DNA from: Vicinamibacterales bacterium
Lineage (GTDB): Bacteria; Acidobacteriota; Vicinamibacteria; Vicinamibacterales; UBA2999
Assembly (NCBI GenBank): GCA_041394705.1
Contig: JAWKHS010000008.1
Location: forward strand, 248,001 to 312,000
Length of the DNA: 64,000 bases
Direction: 5' to 3'
Under the pieces are notes generated by a model, which worked only from the letters and a program-made list of their open reading frames with translations, was not told where the DNA came from and did not search any database. Made by a program: the position numbers and the translations under genes. Shown one piece after another: positions 41,125 to 50,753 of this stretch; within the stretch, counting starts at the first letter, position 1, and every line of letters begins with the position of its first letter.

Positions 41125-43908
41125 ATGGCCGAGTGGAAAGACACGTGCAATCTGCCGAAAACGGCCTTCTCGATGAAGGCCAACCTGCAGACCACCGAGC
41201 CGGAGACGATTGCCCGGTGGGACGCGATGGACCTGTACGGGCAGATTCGCGCGGCCCGCAAAGGCGCGCCGACCTACCTGCTGCACGACGGTCCGCCGTA
41301 TGCCAACGGCGACATCCACATCGGGACGGCACTCAACAAGATCCTGAAGGACTTCGTCGTCAAGTCCCACAACATGCTGGGCTTCGACGCGCCCTACCTT
41401 CCTGGGTGGGACTGCCACGGCCTGCCGATCGAGCTCAAGGTCGATCGCGAGCTCGGCGCGCGCAAGCGGCAGATGTCGGTGGCCGACTTCCGGCGGGAGT
41501 GCCGGAAGTACGCCGAGAAGTACGTCGGCGTTCAGCGGGAAAGCTTCAAGCGGCTGGGCATCATCGGGGAATGGGACGACCCCTACCTGACCATGGCCTT
41601 CCGCTACCAGGCCTCCATCGTCCGTGCCCTCGGCGCCTTCGTCGAGAAGGACATGGTCTACAAGGGCAAGAAGCCCGTCCACTGGTGCACCCACTGCCGG
41701 ACCGCCCTGGCCGAAGCCGAGGTGGAGTACGAGCCGCACGTCTCGCCATCCATCTACGTGGAGTTCCCGCTGGCGGAAGCCAGCCGCGAGGAGGCGGGCC
41801 GCCGCGTGCCGGCCCTGGCCGGCCGGGCCGTGTCGGTGCTGATCTGGACGACCACCCCCTGGACGATCCCGTCGAATCTCGCGATCGCCTTCCACCCGGA
41901 CTTCGAATACGGCGCCTACGACGTCGACGGCACCGCCGTCATCGTGGCCCGGGATCTGGCTGCGGCCGTCGCCGCGAAGACGGGCCGCTCGTTCGACACG
42001 CTGCTGGCCACGTTCCCCGGGCGCGTGATGGAGCGGCTGGTGTTCCGTCACCCTCTCTACGATCGTGATTCGCTCGGCGTGCTCGGCGACTACGTGACGC
42101 TCGAAGCCGGGACGGGGGCCGTCCACACGGCCCCGGGACACGGCGCCGACGACTACCACACGGGCGTGAAGTACGGACTCGAGATCTATGCGCCGCTCGA
42201 CGCCGGCGGCCACTACAACGACACGGTGGAGCTCTTCGCCGGGCAGCAGGTCTGGAAGGCCAATCCCAACGTGGAGCAGGCCCTGGCCGAGCGCGGCCGG
42301 CTGTGGCACCGCGAGGACTTCGACCACCAGTACCCGCACTGCTGGCGCTGCCACCATCCCGTGATCTTCCTCGCCACCGCGCAATGGTTCATCTCGATGG
42401 AGGCGCAGGACCTCCGGAAGAAGGCCCTCGACGCCATCGCCGCCACACGCTGGATTCCGAGCTGGGGCCGCGCGCGCATCGAGGGGATGATCGCCAACCG
42501 GCCGGATTGGTGCATCTCGCGCCAGCGCGCCTGGGGCGTGCCGATTCCGGCCATGGATTGCGTGACGTGCGGCACCGCCGTGCTCACGAAGTCGCTCGTG
42601 GACCAGGCGGCGGCGGTGTTCGACACCTTCGGCGCCGACGCGTGGTATGAACGCCCACTCGAGGAGTTCGTGCCGCCGGGCCTCACCTGCGCGTCGTGCG
42701 GGGGGCGCGAGTTCGAGCGCGAGGCGAACATCCTCGACGTGTGGTTCGACTCGGGATCGAGCCACGAGGCGGTGCTGCCGTTCCGCAAGGGCCAGCGGTG
42801 GCCCGCGGACATCTACCTGGAGGGCAGCGACCAGCACCGCGGCTGGTTTCACAGCTCGCTGCTCGTCGGCATCGGCACCCGGGGCCGCGCGCCGTTCAAC
42901 CAGGTCCTGACGCACGGCTTCACGATGGCCGAGGACGGCAGGAAGATGTCGAAGTCGCTCGGCAACAGCGTGTCGCCGCAGGAAGTGATTGCGCAGAGCG
43001 GCGCCGAGATCATCCGCCTCTGGGCGTCGATGGTGGACTACCGCGAGGACATCCGCATCGGGAAGGAGATCCTGACGCGCACGGTCGAGGCGTACCGCAA
43101 GATCCGCAACGTCCTGCGGGTGCTCGTGGCCAACCTCTACGATTTCGACCCGAAGGACGACGTCCTGCCGGTGGATCGCCTGGAGGAGATCGACCGGTGG
43201 ATGCTGGCGCGCTACTCGGACGTCGCGCGCCGGATCGTGGCTGCGTACGACGACTACGACTACCCCACCGTGTTCCAGCTGGCGAACCAGTTCGTCACCG
43301 TGGACGTGAGCGCGTTCTACGTGGACGTCACCAAGGACCGGATGTACACGTTCGGCGCGGCGTCCAAGGCCCGCCGCTCGGGTCAGACGGCGATGTTCAC
43401 GATCGTCGACGGGCTGGCGCGCCTGCTCGCACCCATCCTGTCCATCACGATGGACGAGCTGTGGCGGGCGCTGCCAGGCCAGCGGGAAGCCTCCGTGCAC
43501 ATGGCGCTCTTCCCCCGCGTCGACGCGCTGGATGACGCCGACCTGCTGGACCGCTGGGCGAGGCTCGGCGCGGTCAGGGACGTCGTGAACGTGGCCCTGG
43601 AGCAGAAGCGCCAGGACAAGACCATCACCGGCAACCTCTCCGCGGCCGTCGCCCTGTCGGTCGGCGGCGCCACCCGCGACCTCCTGCGCCAGTACGAGGC
43701 CTTCCTGCCGACCCTCTTCGGCGTGTCGGCGGTGCAGCTCGTCGACGGCGGCGGGACCGACGGCGTGCAGGCCGCGGAGGTCACTCGCGCCCCGGGCGTC
43801 AAGTGCGAGCGGTGCTGGCGCATCGTGCCCGACGTGAGCTCGGCGCCCGACCGATCCGGGCTGTGCCCGCGCTGCGTGGACGCCCTGGGCGAAGCCGTGA
43901 GCCTCTGA
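41125..43908 (+). CDS. ileS: Isoleucyl-tRNA synthetase
   Basis: 927 residues, standard bacterial length. HIGH motif: ANGDIHIGTALNKILKDF; KMSKS motif: DGRKMSKSLGN. The CP1 editing region begins WTTTPWTIPSNLAIAF. The C-terminal zinc site is KCERCWR and CPRC. GAGGG lies ahead of the ATG. First gene of the operon ileS-lspA-lgt-rluD-nudix; ileS-lspA linkage is common in bacteria. Confidence 0.97.
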   Translation: MAEWKDTCNLPKTAFSMKANLQTTEPETIARWDAMDLYGQIRAARKGAPTYLLHDGPPYANGDIHIGTALNKILKDFVVKSHNMLGFDAPYLPGWDCHGLPIELKVDRELGARKRQMSVADFRRECRKYAEKYVGVQRESFKRLGIIGEWDDPYLTMAFRYQASIVRALGAFVEKDMVYKGKKPVHWCTHCRTALAEAEVEYEPHVSPSIYVEFPLAEASREEAGRRVPALAGRAVSVLIWTTTPWTIPSNLAIAFHPDFEYGAYDVDGTAVIVARDLAAAVAAKTGRSFDTLLATFPGRVMERLVFRHPLYDRDSLGVLGDYVTLEAGTGAVHTAPGHGADDYHTGVKYGLEIYAPLDAGGHYNDTVELFAGQQVWKANPNVEQALAERGRLWHREDFDHQYPHCWRCHHPVIFLATAQWFISMEAQDLRKKALDAIAATRWIPSWGRARIEGMIANRPDWCISRQRAWGVPIPAMDCVTCGTAVLTKSLVDQAAAVFDTFGADAWYERPLEEFVPPGLTCASCGGREFEREANILDVWFDSGSSHEAVLPFRKGQRWPADIYLEGSDQHRGWFHSSLLVGIGTRGRAPFNQVLTHGFTMAEDGRKMSKSLGNSVSPQEVIAQSGAEIIRLWASMVDYREDIRIGKEILTRTVEAYRKIRNVLRVLVANLYDFDPKDDVLPVDRLEEIDRWMLARYSDVARRIVAAYDDYDYPTVFQLANQFVTVDVSAFYVDVTKDRMYTFGAASKARRSGQTAMFTIVDGLARLLAPILSITMDELWRALPGQREASVHMALFPRVDALDDADLLDRWARLGAVRDVVNVALEQKRQDKTITGNLSAAVALSVGGATRDLLRQYEAFLPTLFGVSAVQLVDGGGTDGVQAAEVTRAPGVKCERCWRIVPDVSSAPDRSGLCPRCVDALGEAVSL

Positions 43909-43914
43909 GGTTCG

Positions 43915-44409
43915 ATGCGCCGCCTGGAACCCTCCATCGCCATCGCCGTCGTCGCGCTCGATCAGTGGACGAAGGCGCTCGTGCGCGGCAGGCTCGAACT
44001 GCACGAGAGCATCGACGTGATCTCGGGGTGGCTCAGCTTCACGCGGGTCCACAACACCGGCGCGGCGTTCGGCATCCTGAACGCCGCCGACTTCCCGTTC
44101 AAGCCCCTGGTGCTCATGCTCGTGGCAGTCGCCGCGCTGTCTGGCGTGGCGTGGTACGCGGCGAGCCTTCCAGCCGGACACCGTATCGCCAGGGCCGGCC
44201 TGGCAGCGGTGCTTGGCGGTGCCATCGGCAACCTCATCGACCGCGCCACCGCCGGCTACGTGCTCGACTTCGTGGACGCCTACTGGCGCGACTGGCACTT
44301 CTGGGCGTTCAACGTGGCCGACGCGGCGATCACCGTCGGCGCCATCTTCCTGCTCTTCGACGTCGTGGCGGAGATGCTGGGGTACTACCGTGCACCCAAT
44401 CCTGCTTGA
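43915..44409 (+). CDS. lspA: Signal peptidase II (prolipoprotein signal peptidase)
   Basis: 164 residues with four membrane helices. Catalytic region: GGAIGNLIDRATAGYVLDFVD and FNVADAAITVG hold the two active Asp; TRVHNTGAAFGIL is the conserved first block. It removes signal peptides from diacylglyceryl-prolipoproteins, such as the TPR lipoprotein at 55011. It starts 6 nt after ileS and overlaps lgt by 20 nt. Confidence 0.95.
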   Translation: MRRLEPSIAIAVVALDQWTKALVRGRLELHESIDVISGWLSFTRVHNTGAAFGILNAADFPFKPLVLMLVAVAALSGVAWYAASLPAGHRIARAGLAAVLGGAIGNLIDRATAGYVLDFVDAYWRDWHFWAFNVADAAITVGAIFLLFDVVAEMLGYYRAPNPA

Positions 44410-45199
44410 AGCCGGACCAGTCACCATTTACACCTACGGCGTACTGCTCGCAGCCGCCTACCTGCTGGGCCTCTGGCTGGGCGTTCGCCGGGCCAATCAG
44501 GCCGGCCTCGACGGCAACAAGGTGCTCGACCTCGGCATCTGGGTGATCATCGCGGCCCTGATCGGCGCCAAGGGCCTGCTCTTCATCGTGGACTTCGGCC
44601 ACTTCACCAGCAGCCGTGAAGAGTTCTTCTCACTGCTGCGGTCCGGAGGCGTGTTCTACGGCGGGCTCATCGCTGCCTCGGTGACCTGCATCTACCAGTT
44701 GCGGAAGCACAAGCTGCCGCTTTGGCAGTCGGGAGACCTGTTCGCCCCGGGCATCGCTCTGGGCTACATGGTGGGACGTCTCGGCTGCCTCGCGGCCGGC
44801 TGCTGCTACGGCCGACCCACCCAGGTCGCCTGGGCCGTGACCTTCACGGACCCGGCCGCTGCCTTGAACGTCGGCACGCCCTTGAACGTGGCCCTTCACC
44901 CGACACAGCTGTACGAGTCGCTCGCCGGACTCGCCATCCTCGTGGTCATCCTGATGCTCGAACGTCGCGCCGGGTCGTTCCCGGGCCGGACCTTCTGGCA
45001 GTTCGTGCTCCTCTACTCCGTCTCCCGCTTCGTCATCGAGTTCTACCGCGGCGACGACCGGGGCATGATGGGGATGTTCTCCACCTCGCAGGTCATCTCC
45101 CTGGTCCTGGCCCCGCTCAGTGTCGTCATGCTGGCGTGGCTGGCGAAGCAGGCGACGGCGCCCGCACCGGCCCCGGTCCGCAAGCGCGGTTCCTTCTGA
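44390..45199 (+). CDS. lgt: Prolipoprotein diacylglyceryl transferase
   Basis: 269 residues from GTG 44390, inside the lspA 3' end. Seven helices. The Lgt signature is ALGYMVGRLGCLAAGCCYGR, with the essential Arg, and HPTQLYESLAGL follows. SGGVFYGGLIAA is the earlier conserved loop. It attaches diacylglycerol to the lipobox Cys before LspA cleavage, so this operon holds both consecutive steps. Confidence 0.95.
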   Translation: MHPILLEAGPVTIYTYGVLLAAAYLLGLWLGVRRANQAGLDGNKVLDLGIWVIIAALIGAKGLLFIVDFGHFTSSREEFFSLLRSGGVFYGGLIAASVTCIYQLRKHKLPLWQSGDLFAPGIALGYMVGRLGCLAAGCCYGRPTQVAWAVTFTDPAAALNVGTPLNVALHPTQLYESLAGLAILVVILMLERRAGSFPGRTFWQFVLLYSVSRFVIEFYRGDDRGMMGMFSTSQVISLVLAPLSVVMLAWLAKQATAPAPAPVRKRGSF

Positions 45200-45229
45200 C
45201 GGCGGTGTGCCGGAAGGCTCGCACCACCC

Positions 45230-46225
45230 ATGACGCCACACTCCCTCGAGGCCGGGCCGGAACACGAAGGCCTGAGGCTCGACAAGTACCTCGCCGGAGA
45301 GCTTCCGCAGCAGTCGCGGGCGCAGGTACAGCGCCTGATCGCCGAGGGCTGCGTGTCGATGGCCAGGGTCGCGGCGCCGAAGGCCAACACGGCCATCCGG
45401 ACTGGTGACCGTGTGGAGGTGCGTGTGCCGGACACGGCGCCGTCCGCGCTCGAGCCCGAAGACATCCCGCTGTCCGTACTCTACGACGACGCCCACGTCA
45501 TCGTGATCGACAAGCCTGCCGGCCTGGTCGTGCACCCCGGCGCCGGCCATCAGACGGGCACGCTGGTACACGCGCTGCTCCATCACGCCCCTGACCTGCG
45601 CGGGGTAGGCGGGGAGACGCGCCCGGGCATCGTCCATCGGCTGGACAAGGGCACGTCCGGCGTCATGGTGGTCGCCAAGGACGACGCCGCGCACCACGAA
45701 CTGGCGCGCCAGTTCCATGACCGCGAGGTCGAGAAGGAATACATCGCGCTGGTGTGGGGCGAAGTGCACAACCGCAAGCGGATCGACCTTCCGATCGGAC
45801 GCGACCCGATCCACCGCGAGAAGATCTCGACGCGCGCGCGTCGCGCGCGCGCCGCGGTGACCAGGGTGACGTGGGCAAAGCGGCTGCCGGGCTCGACGCT
45901 CGTGCGCGTCGCGATTGCGACCGGCCGCACCCATCAGATCCGTGTCCATTTGAGCGCGATCGGTCATCCGATCGTGGGCGATGCGCTCTATGGCGGCGTG
46001 CACAAGCGGGTGGCCAACGACATCCGCGCCGTGCAGCGTCTGACGCGCCCGTTCCTGCACGCCGAGCGGCTGGCGTTCACCCATCCGACGACCGGCGAGC
46101 GACTGTCGTTCGAGGCCCCGCTGCCCGCGGACCTGCTATCCGTGCTGGAGGCCATCACCCCCGAGGACGCCCGCGGGGGCCTGTTCATGGAGCCGTCCGA
46201 TGAACCACCCGATCCGGGTGCATGA
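45230..46225 (+). CDS. rluD: RluA/RluD-family ribosomal large-subunit pseudouridine synthase
   Basis: 331 residues. The N-terminal S4 domain (LRLDKYLAGELPQQSRAQVQ) binds RNA. The catalytic motif GIVHRLDKGTSGVMVVAK holds the nucleophilic Asp, and GRTHQIRVHLSAIGHPIVGD is motif III. Size and S4 domain fit RluD (23S helix 69) better than RluC, but the assignment is by similarity only. Its 3' end overlaps the nudix gene by 26 bp. Confidence 0.9.
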   Translation: MTPHSLEAGPEHEGLRLDKYLAGELPQQSRAQVQRLIAEGCVSMARVAAPKANTAIRTGDRVEVRVPDTAPSALEPEDIPLSVLYDDAHVIVIDKPAGLVVHPGAGHQTGTLVHALLHHAPDLRGVGGETRPGIVHRLDKGTSGVMVVAKDDAAHHELARQFHDREVEKEYIALVWGEVHNRKRIDLPIGRDPIHREKISTRARRARAAVTRVTWAKRLPGSTLVRVAIATGRTHQIRVHLSAIGHPIVGDALYGGVHKRVANDIRAVQRLTRPFLHAERLAFTHPTTGERLSFEAPLPADLLSVLEAITPEDARGGLFMEPSDEPPDPGA

Positions 46226-46733
46226 GCGCCGCGAGGTCTACCGCGGCCGCATCTTCTCGCTGACCGTCGATCGCGTGACGTTGCCGTCCGGCCACACGTC
46301 GGCGATGGAGATCGTGCGGCATCCTGGTTCGGTGGTCCTGCTGCCGATGCCGGCGCCCGATCAGCTCATTCTCATCCGGCAATACCGGTACGCCCTCGAT
46401 CGCGTGATCTGGGAGCTGGCCGCGGGCAGCCTGGGGCACGGCGAGAACCCGAGGGACGGTGCCAGGCGCGAATGCGAGGAAGAGATCGGTCTGGTGCCGG
46501 GTACGCTCGATCTGGTCGGCGAGCTCTATCCGACGCCCGGCTACTGTGACGAATGGATGCGCTTCTTCCGGTGCACCGATCTGGAGCCGCCGGCGCCGGA
46601 TTCCAGCGTCCACCAGGACGAGGACGAAGTGATCGAGCCCGTGACGCTCCGGGTCGAGGAGGTCCGTCGCATGATCCGGGCGGGTGAGATCATCGACATG
46701 AAGACCGTGGCGGGACTCGCTCTCCTCGGCTGA
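46200..46733 (+). CDS. Nudix hydrolase (ADP-ribose pyrophosphatase-like)
   Basis: 177 residues. The Nudix box is complete: GHGENPRDGARRECEEEIGL (residues 80-99). LIRQYRYALDRVIWELAAG just before it is typical of ADP-ribose pyrophosphatases (NudF type), and YPTPGYCDEWMRFF follows. It hydrolyses ADP-ribose or similar nucleoside diphosphate sugars. It begins inside rluD, so translation is probably coupled. Confidence 0.92.
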   Translation: MNHPIRVHERREVYRGRIFSLTVDRVTLPSGHTSAMEIVRHPGSVVLLPMPAPDQLILIRQYRYALDRVIWELAAGSLGHGENPRDGARRECEEEIGLVPGTLDLVGELYPTPGYCDEWMRFFRCTDLEPPAPDSSVHQDEDEVIEPVTLRVEEVRRMIRAGEIIDMKTVAGLALLG

Positions 46734-46767
46734 CGAACGCGCTGCGGCGCCGGGGCCCGGCCGGCGA

Positions 46768-47664
46768 TCAACCCATGAGCACCGCCTCTTCGATGGTCGC
46801 GACGTGGATGGCGACGGTGTCCTCGAAACGCTTCGCATAGCCGCCCGCGAGGACGACGACCACGGGCACACCGGCCGCGCGGAGCATCGCGAGCACGAGC
46901 TGGTCCCGCCTGCGCAGTCCTGGCGCCGTCAGCGCCAGCCCCCCCAGTTGATCGTCGCGGTACGGATCGGCGCCAGCGAGGAAGATGGCGACGTCGGGCA
47001 GGTGTTCGAGCATCCGGGCGAGCGCCGGTTCGAGGGCCTGGAGGTAGGCATCGTCGCCGGTGCCCGTGGGCAGGCCGATGTCGAGCGAGCCTGGTGGCTT
47101 CACGGCTGGATAGTTGTCGTGCTCGTGGAGAGACAGCGTGAAGACCCGGCGGTCGCCGCCGAGGATGGCGGCCGTCCCATTGCCATGGTGGACGTCGAGA
47201 TCGATCACGGCGGCCGTGGTGGCCCAGCGCTCTCGAAACGCGACGCGCAGGGAGACGGCCACGTCGTTGAACAGGCAGAAGCCCTCGCCGTGGTCGGCGA
47301 ACGCGTGATGGAAGCCGCCGCCGATGTGGACCACCGCCAGGGCTTCGCCGGCGAGGGCCAGCCGAGTGGCCAGCACCGTGCCTCCCGTCATCAGGCGGAA
47401 TCCCTCGACGACGTCGGGCGAGGCCGGTATTTCCAGCCTGAGAACGTCCTCGGCGGTCAGCGATCCGTGCGCCACGGCCGAAAGGTAGCCAGGGGTATGG
47501 ACCAGTGCCAGGTCAGGCCACGGGCACGGCTCCGGGGCGACGAAGGCATCAGGCCCAACGATGCCGCGCTCCAGCAGCGCGGCGGCCACGGCCTGGTACT
47601 TCTGAGTCGGAAACACGTGCGTCCCGAGGTTCAGGCGATAGGCGGGCGAATAGACCACGCGCAC
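46768..47664 (-). CDS. Histone deacetylase-family amidohydrolase (class IV-like)
   Basis: 298 residues from GTG 47664. Motifs: GGGFHHAFADHGEGFCLFND (active-site His pair), AVIDLDVHHGNGTA (Zn Asp/His), LAGADPYRDDQLGGLAL (second Zn Asp) and VLAGGYAKRFED with the conserved Tyr. The short length and DPYRDDQLGGL fit class IV, HDAC11-like enzymes. In bacteria these deacylate proteins or small acetylated amines. TAGCCT lies 6 nt before the start. It lies 37 bp behind lon in the same direction. Confidence 0.9.
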   Translation of the reverse strand: MRVVYSPAYRLNLGTHVFPTQKYQAVAAALLERGIVGPDAFVAPEPCPWPDLALVHTPGYLSAVAHGSLTAEDVLRLEIPASPDVVEGFRLMTGGTVLATRLALAGEALAVVHIGGGFHHAFADHGEGFCLFNDVAVSLRVAFRERWATTAAVIDLDVHHGNGTAAILGGDRRVFTLSLHEHDNYPAVKPPGSLDIGLPTGTGDDAYLQALEPALARMLEHLPDVAIFLAGADPYRDDQLGGLALTAPGLRRRDQLVLAMLRAAGVPVVVVLAGGYAKRFEDTVAIHVATIEEAVLMG

Positions 47665-47670
47665 GCCAAC

Positions 47671-47676
47671 AGGCTA
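47671..47676 (-). promoter_or_regulatory. Candidate -10 (TAGCCT) 6 nt before the deacetylase-like gene
   Basis: Fits TANNNT and the 6-nt spacing seen elsewhere; no good -35 (GGTTCC at -35 distance). Confidence 0.3.
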
Positions 47677-47701
47677 CTCCACGCCGCCGGGCCGGAACCG
47701 G

Positions 47702-50146
47702 CTACTGCATGCCGACGTGCGCGCGACGCGGGGTCCGAGCGCCGCGGCGTGGCGCCGCGGCGGGTCGCACTGGCACGAGCGCCAGCAGGAGCACCTCGTC
47801 GATGGTGTTCACGAGATGCAGCGTGAGCCCGGCGCGAAGCTCTTCGCCGAGATCCTCGTTCACGCTTTTCTCGTTCTGCCTCGGCAGGATGATCTCGCGG
47901 ATGCCCAGCCGCTTCGCGGCCAGTACCTTCTCCTTGATGCCACCCACCGGAAGCACCCTGCCCGACAGGGTGATCTCGCCGGTCATCGCGATGTCTCCGC
48001 GCACGGGCCGGCGCGTGAGCTCGGACACGAGGGCCGTCGCCATCGTGACGCCGGCCGACGGGCCGTCCTTCGGAATGGCGCCAGAGGGCACATGGAAGTG
48101 AATCTCGGACGACTTGAAGAAGTCCGGGTCGATGTTCCACTGTGGGGCGTGCGCCCTCACCCAGGAGAGCGCGGCCCGAGCCGATTCCTTCATGACGTCG
48201 CCGAGCTGGCCAGTGAGCGTCAGCGAGGCCCCGCCTGCCATGCGCGAGGCCTCGATGAACAGGACGTCGCCGCCAACCGGGGTCCACGCAAGTCCGATCG
48301 CGACACCTGGACGCTTCGTCCGGTCGGCGACCTCCTCGTCGAGAAACCGAGGGGCGCCCAGGAGCTCGTATACGAGTTGGGGCGTGACCTTGACGCGGTC
48401 GGTCCGGCCGTCGGCACGCTGGCGGGCCACCTTGCGACAGACGGCACCAATCTCGCGCTCGAGGTTGCGGACGCCGGACTCGCGAGTGTAGCCCCTGATG
48501 ATCGTGCGCAGGCCCGCGTCGGTGAACGCGAGCTGTTTGGCTGTGAGCCCGTGATTCGGCACCTGCTTTCCCACCAGGTGCCCCCGGGCGATCGCGAGCT
48601 TCTCTTCCTCGGTGTAGCCGGGGAGTTCGAGCACTTCCATCCTGTCGCGGAGGGCGGGGGGAATCGGATCGAGGACGTTGGCCGTGGTGATGAACAGGAC
48701 CTCTGACAGGTCGAAGGGAACGTCGAGGTAGTGATCGCGGAAGGTCGTGTTCTGCTCCGGGTCGAGCACTTCGAGGAGCGCCGAGGCCGGATCGCCTCGG
48801 AAGTCGGAGCCGAGCTTGTCGATCTCGTCGAGGATGAAGACGGGGTTGCGGGACTCGGCGCGGCGCAGGCCCTGGACGACCTGGCCCGGCAGCGCGCCGA
48901 TGTAGGTCCGCCGGTGGCCGCGAATTTCCGCCTCGTCGCGCATGCCGCCAAGCGACACGCGGATGAACTTCCGGCCGAGCGATTGGGCGATCGAGCGCGC
49001 GAGCGAGGTCTTGCCGACGCCCGGTGGTCCCACGAAGCACAGGATCGGGCCTTTGACGGCCGGGTTGAGCTTGCGCACCGCCAGGTATTCGAGGATGCGC
49101 TCCTTCGCCTTGTCGAGGCCCGCGTGCTCGTCGTCGAGGATCGCGCGGGTCTTCGGGAGGTCGATGACCTCCTCGGTGCGGCGGTTCCAGGGAAGGGCCA
49201 CGATCCAGTCGAGATACGTGCGGGACACGGTGTACTCGGCGGCCGCCGGAGGCATCTTCGACAGGCGGTCGAGCTCACGGAGGGCTTCTTTCTTGACGGC
49301 ATCCGGCAAGCCGGCCGCTTCGATCTTCTGGCGGAGCTCCTCGACTTCCTTGGACTGATCGTCACCTTCCCCAAGCTCACGCTGGATGGCCTTGAGCTGC
49401 TCGCGAAGGAAGTAGTCGCGCTGGTTCTTCCCTACCTCCGACTGGACCTGCGACTGGATCTTCGAGCCGAGCTCGAGCACCTCGAGCTCCTTGATGAGGA
49501 GTCGATTGAGGTGGTCGAGCCTGGCGCGCACGTCAACCGTTTCCAGGATCTCCTGTTTCGTGGAAGTGGACAGCGTGCCAAGGCTGGACGCGATGAAGTC
49601 CGCCGCTCGGCCGGGCTCGGTGATGTTCGACGCGAGCGTCTGCAGGTCGTCGGACATGAGGGGGGACAACGAGACAATCTGCTGGAAGTTCGATTTGATG
49701 TTGCGCTGGAGGGCATCGATCTCGAGTCGGTCGGCATCCGCCAGGTGATCACGCGCTTCGGCGACGTTGGCCAGGAGGTAGGGCCGCGTGGCAATCAGGC
49801 CGTCCATCCGGACTCTGGCGAGTCCCTGTACGATGATCCGAAGGCTACCGTCGGGCAGCTTGAACATCTTGTGGATGTGGCTCGCCGTGCCGATGGGATG
49901 CAGGTCGTCCTGCCGGGGGTCTTCCTCAGCCGCGTCGCGTTGGGTGAACACCGCGATCATCCGTCCGGCGGCAACCGCTTCGTCGATCAGACGAACCGAA
50001 CTCTCGCGCGCCACGGCGAGCGGCATGAACGAGTTCGGAAACAGCACGGTGTCGCGCAGCGGAAGCACCGGGAGTTCTCCCGGGACATGGAACGGCTGCT
50101 CGGCCGGCGTCTCGTCGGCGACGAACGGCTTGTCGTGATCGCTCAT
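47702..50146 (-). CDS. lon: ATP-dependent Lon protease
   Basis: 814 residues, typical LonA. Order: N-terminal substrate domain (LPVLPLRDTVLFPNSFMPL, about 27-220), AAA+ module with Walker A GPPGVGKTSLARSI and HRRTYIGALPGQV, then the peptidase domain with the Ser-Lys dyad in DGPSAGVTMA and GGIKEKVLAAKR. It degrades misfolded and regulatory proteins. GGAGG lies before the ATG, so this gene has a normal leader. It is separated from the DksA/TraR-like gene by 107 bp containing a hairpin. Confidence 0.96.
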   Translation of the reverse strand: MSDHDKPFVADETPAEQPFHVPGELPVLPLRDTVLFPNSFMPLAVARESSVRLIDEAVAAGRMIAVFTQRDAAEEDPRQDDLHPIGTASHIHKMFKLPDGSLRIIVQGLARVRMDGLIATRPYLLANVAEARDHLADADRLEIDALQRNIKSNFQQIVSLSPLMSDDLQTLASNITEPGRAADFIASSLGTLSTSTKQEILETVDVRARLDHLNRLLIKELEVLELGSKIQSQVQSEVGKNQRDYFLREQLKAIQRELGEGDDQSKEVEELRQKIEAAGLPDAVKKEALRELDRLSKMPPAAAEYTVSRTYLDWIVALPWNRRTEEVIDLPKTRAILDDEHAGLDKAKERILEYLAVRKLNPAVKGPILCFVGPPGVGKTSLARSIAQSLGRKFIRVSLGGMRDEAEIRGHRRTYIGALPGQVVQGLRRAESRNPVFILDEIDKLGSDFRGDPASALLEVLDPEQNTTFRDHYLDVPFDLSEVLFITTANVLDPIPPALRDRMEVLELPGYTEEEKLAIARGHLVGKQVPNHGLTAKQLAFTDAGLRTIIRGYTRESGVRNLEREIGAVCRKVARQRADGRTDRVKVTPQLVYELLGAPRFLDEEVADRTKRPGVAIGLAWTPVGGDVLFIEASRMAGGASLTLTGQLGDVMKESARAALSWVRAHAPQWNIDPDFFKSSEIHFHVPSGAIPKDGPSAGVTMATALVSELTRRPVRGDIAMTGEITLSGRVLPVGGIKEKVLAAKRLGIREIILPRQNEKSVNEDLGEELRAGLTLHLVNTIDEVLLLALVPVRPAAAPRRGARTPRRAHVGMQ

Positions 50147-50207
50147 TGGCGATCCCTCCGAAGGTCTTTGTGTCTGGAACCTGCCCGAGAGCCCGGGCTT
50201 TGGAGGA

Positions 50208-50236
50208 CGCCGGCCCCGCCGACACGGCGGGACCGG
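50208..50236 (-). terminator. Hairpin between the DksA/TraR-like gene and lon
   Basis: GCCGG-C-CCCGCC against GGCGGG-A-CCGGC: 11 of 12 pairs, loop of 5. It lacks a T-run, so it may be only a partial terminator or attenuator before lon. Confidence 0.45.
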
Positions 50237-50253
50237 CGCATTGAAAGACTGGG

Positions 50254-50715
50254 CTAGCGCTGGAGGTCGAAGAAGCCCGACGAACCGCGCCGCGCCATTG
50301 TACGCTCGCGCTGAATCGCGATCTCACGCTCTTCCTCGCAGTCCTTGCAGCGGACGGCGAACGGCAGCGCCCGGAGGCGCGCCTCGGAGATCTCGTCACC
50401 GCACTCGTAGCAGTGGCCGTACCGGCCCTCGTCCAGTCGGGCAAGGGCCTCGTTGATCTTGTTCAGCGTTTCCGCCTTCATCTGGATGAGGGCGAACTCG
50501 ATGTCTTCCTGGATGTCGACCTCGGCAGTCTCACCAGGATCCTGGCTGTCGTGCGGGCGCTCGGCCCCTTCTGCACGCACCCCCCGGATCTTGCCCTGCA
50601 CTTCCTGCAGGATGACGCGCCGCCGCTCGTCGAGCATCGCCTTGAGCTCGTCGTAGCGGGAGCTCTTGCCGGGCACCACGGTGGCTGCCACGTTCTTCTT
50701 TACTGCCTTGGCCAT
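50254..50715 (-). CDS. DksA/TraR-family zinc-finger regulator
   Basis: 153 residues from ATG 50715 with GGAG upstream; an earlier in-frame start at 50781 would lie in the hairpin leader. A coiled-coil segment (about 30-95) with AEVDIQEDIEFALIQMKAE precedes the C4 zinc finger CYECGDEISEARLRALPFAV then CKDC. DksA proteins bind the RNA polymerase secondary channel and assist ppGpp. A bifunctional RelA/SpoT is encoded nearby (52513-54678). The C-terminus has a basic region. Confidence 0.9.
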   Translation of the reverse strand: MAKAVKKNVAATVVPGKSSRYDELKAMLDERRRVILQEVQGKIRGVRAEGAERPHDSQDPGETAEVDIQEDIEFALIQMKAETLNKINEALARLDEGRYGHCYECGDEISEARLRALPFAVRCKDCEEEREIAIQRERTMARRGSSGFFDLQR

Positions 50716-50738
50716 AACCTCAGCCGCTCCTTCCGTGC

Positions 50739-50753
50739 CCTCCCGGTGGGAGG
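50739..50753 (-). promoter_or_regulatory. 6-bp hairpin in the leader of the DksA/TraR-like gene
   Basis: CCTCCC and GGGAGG around a 3-base loop, 23 bases before the ATG. The CCTCCC arm is complementary to the GGAG-type ribosome site, so it could modulate initiation. Confidence 0.4.

Noticed and set aside
39805..44427. A 1,540-codon minus-strand frame
   Set aside because: Only the last 430 codons are the M16 subunit; the upstream part is antisense to ileS and lspA.
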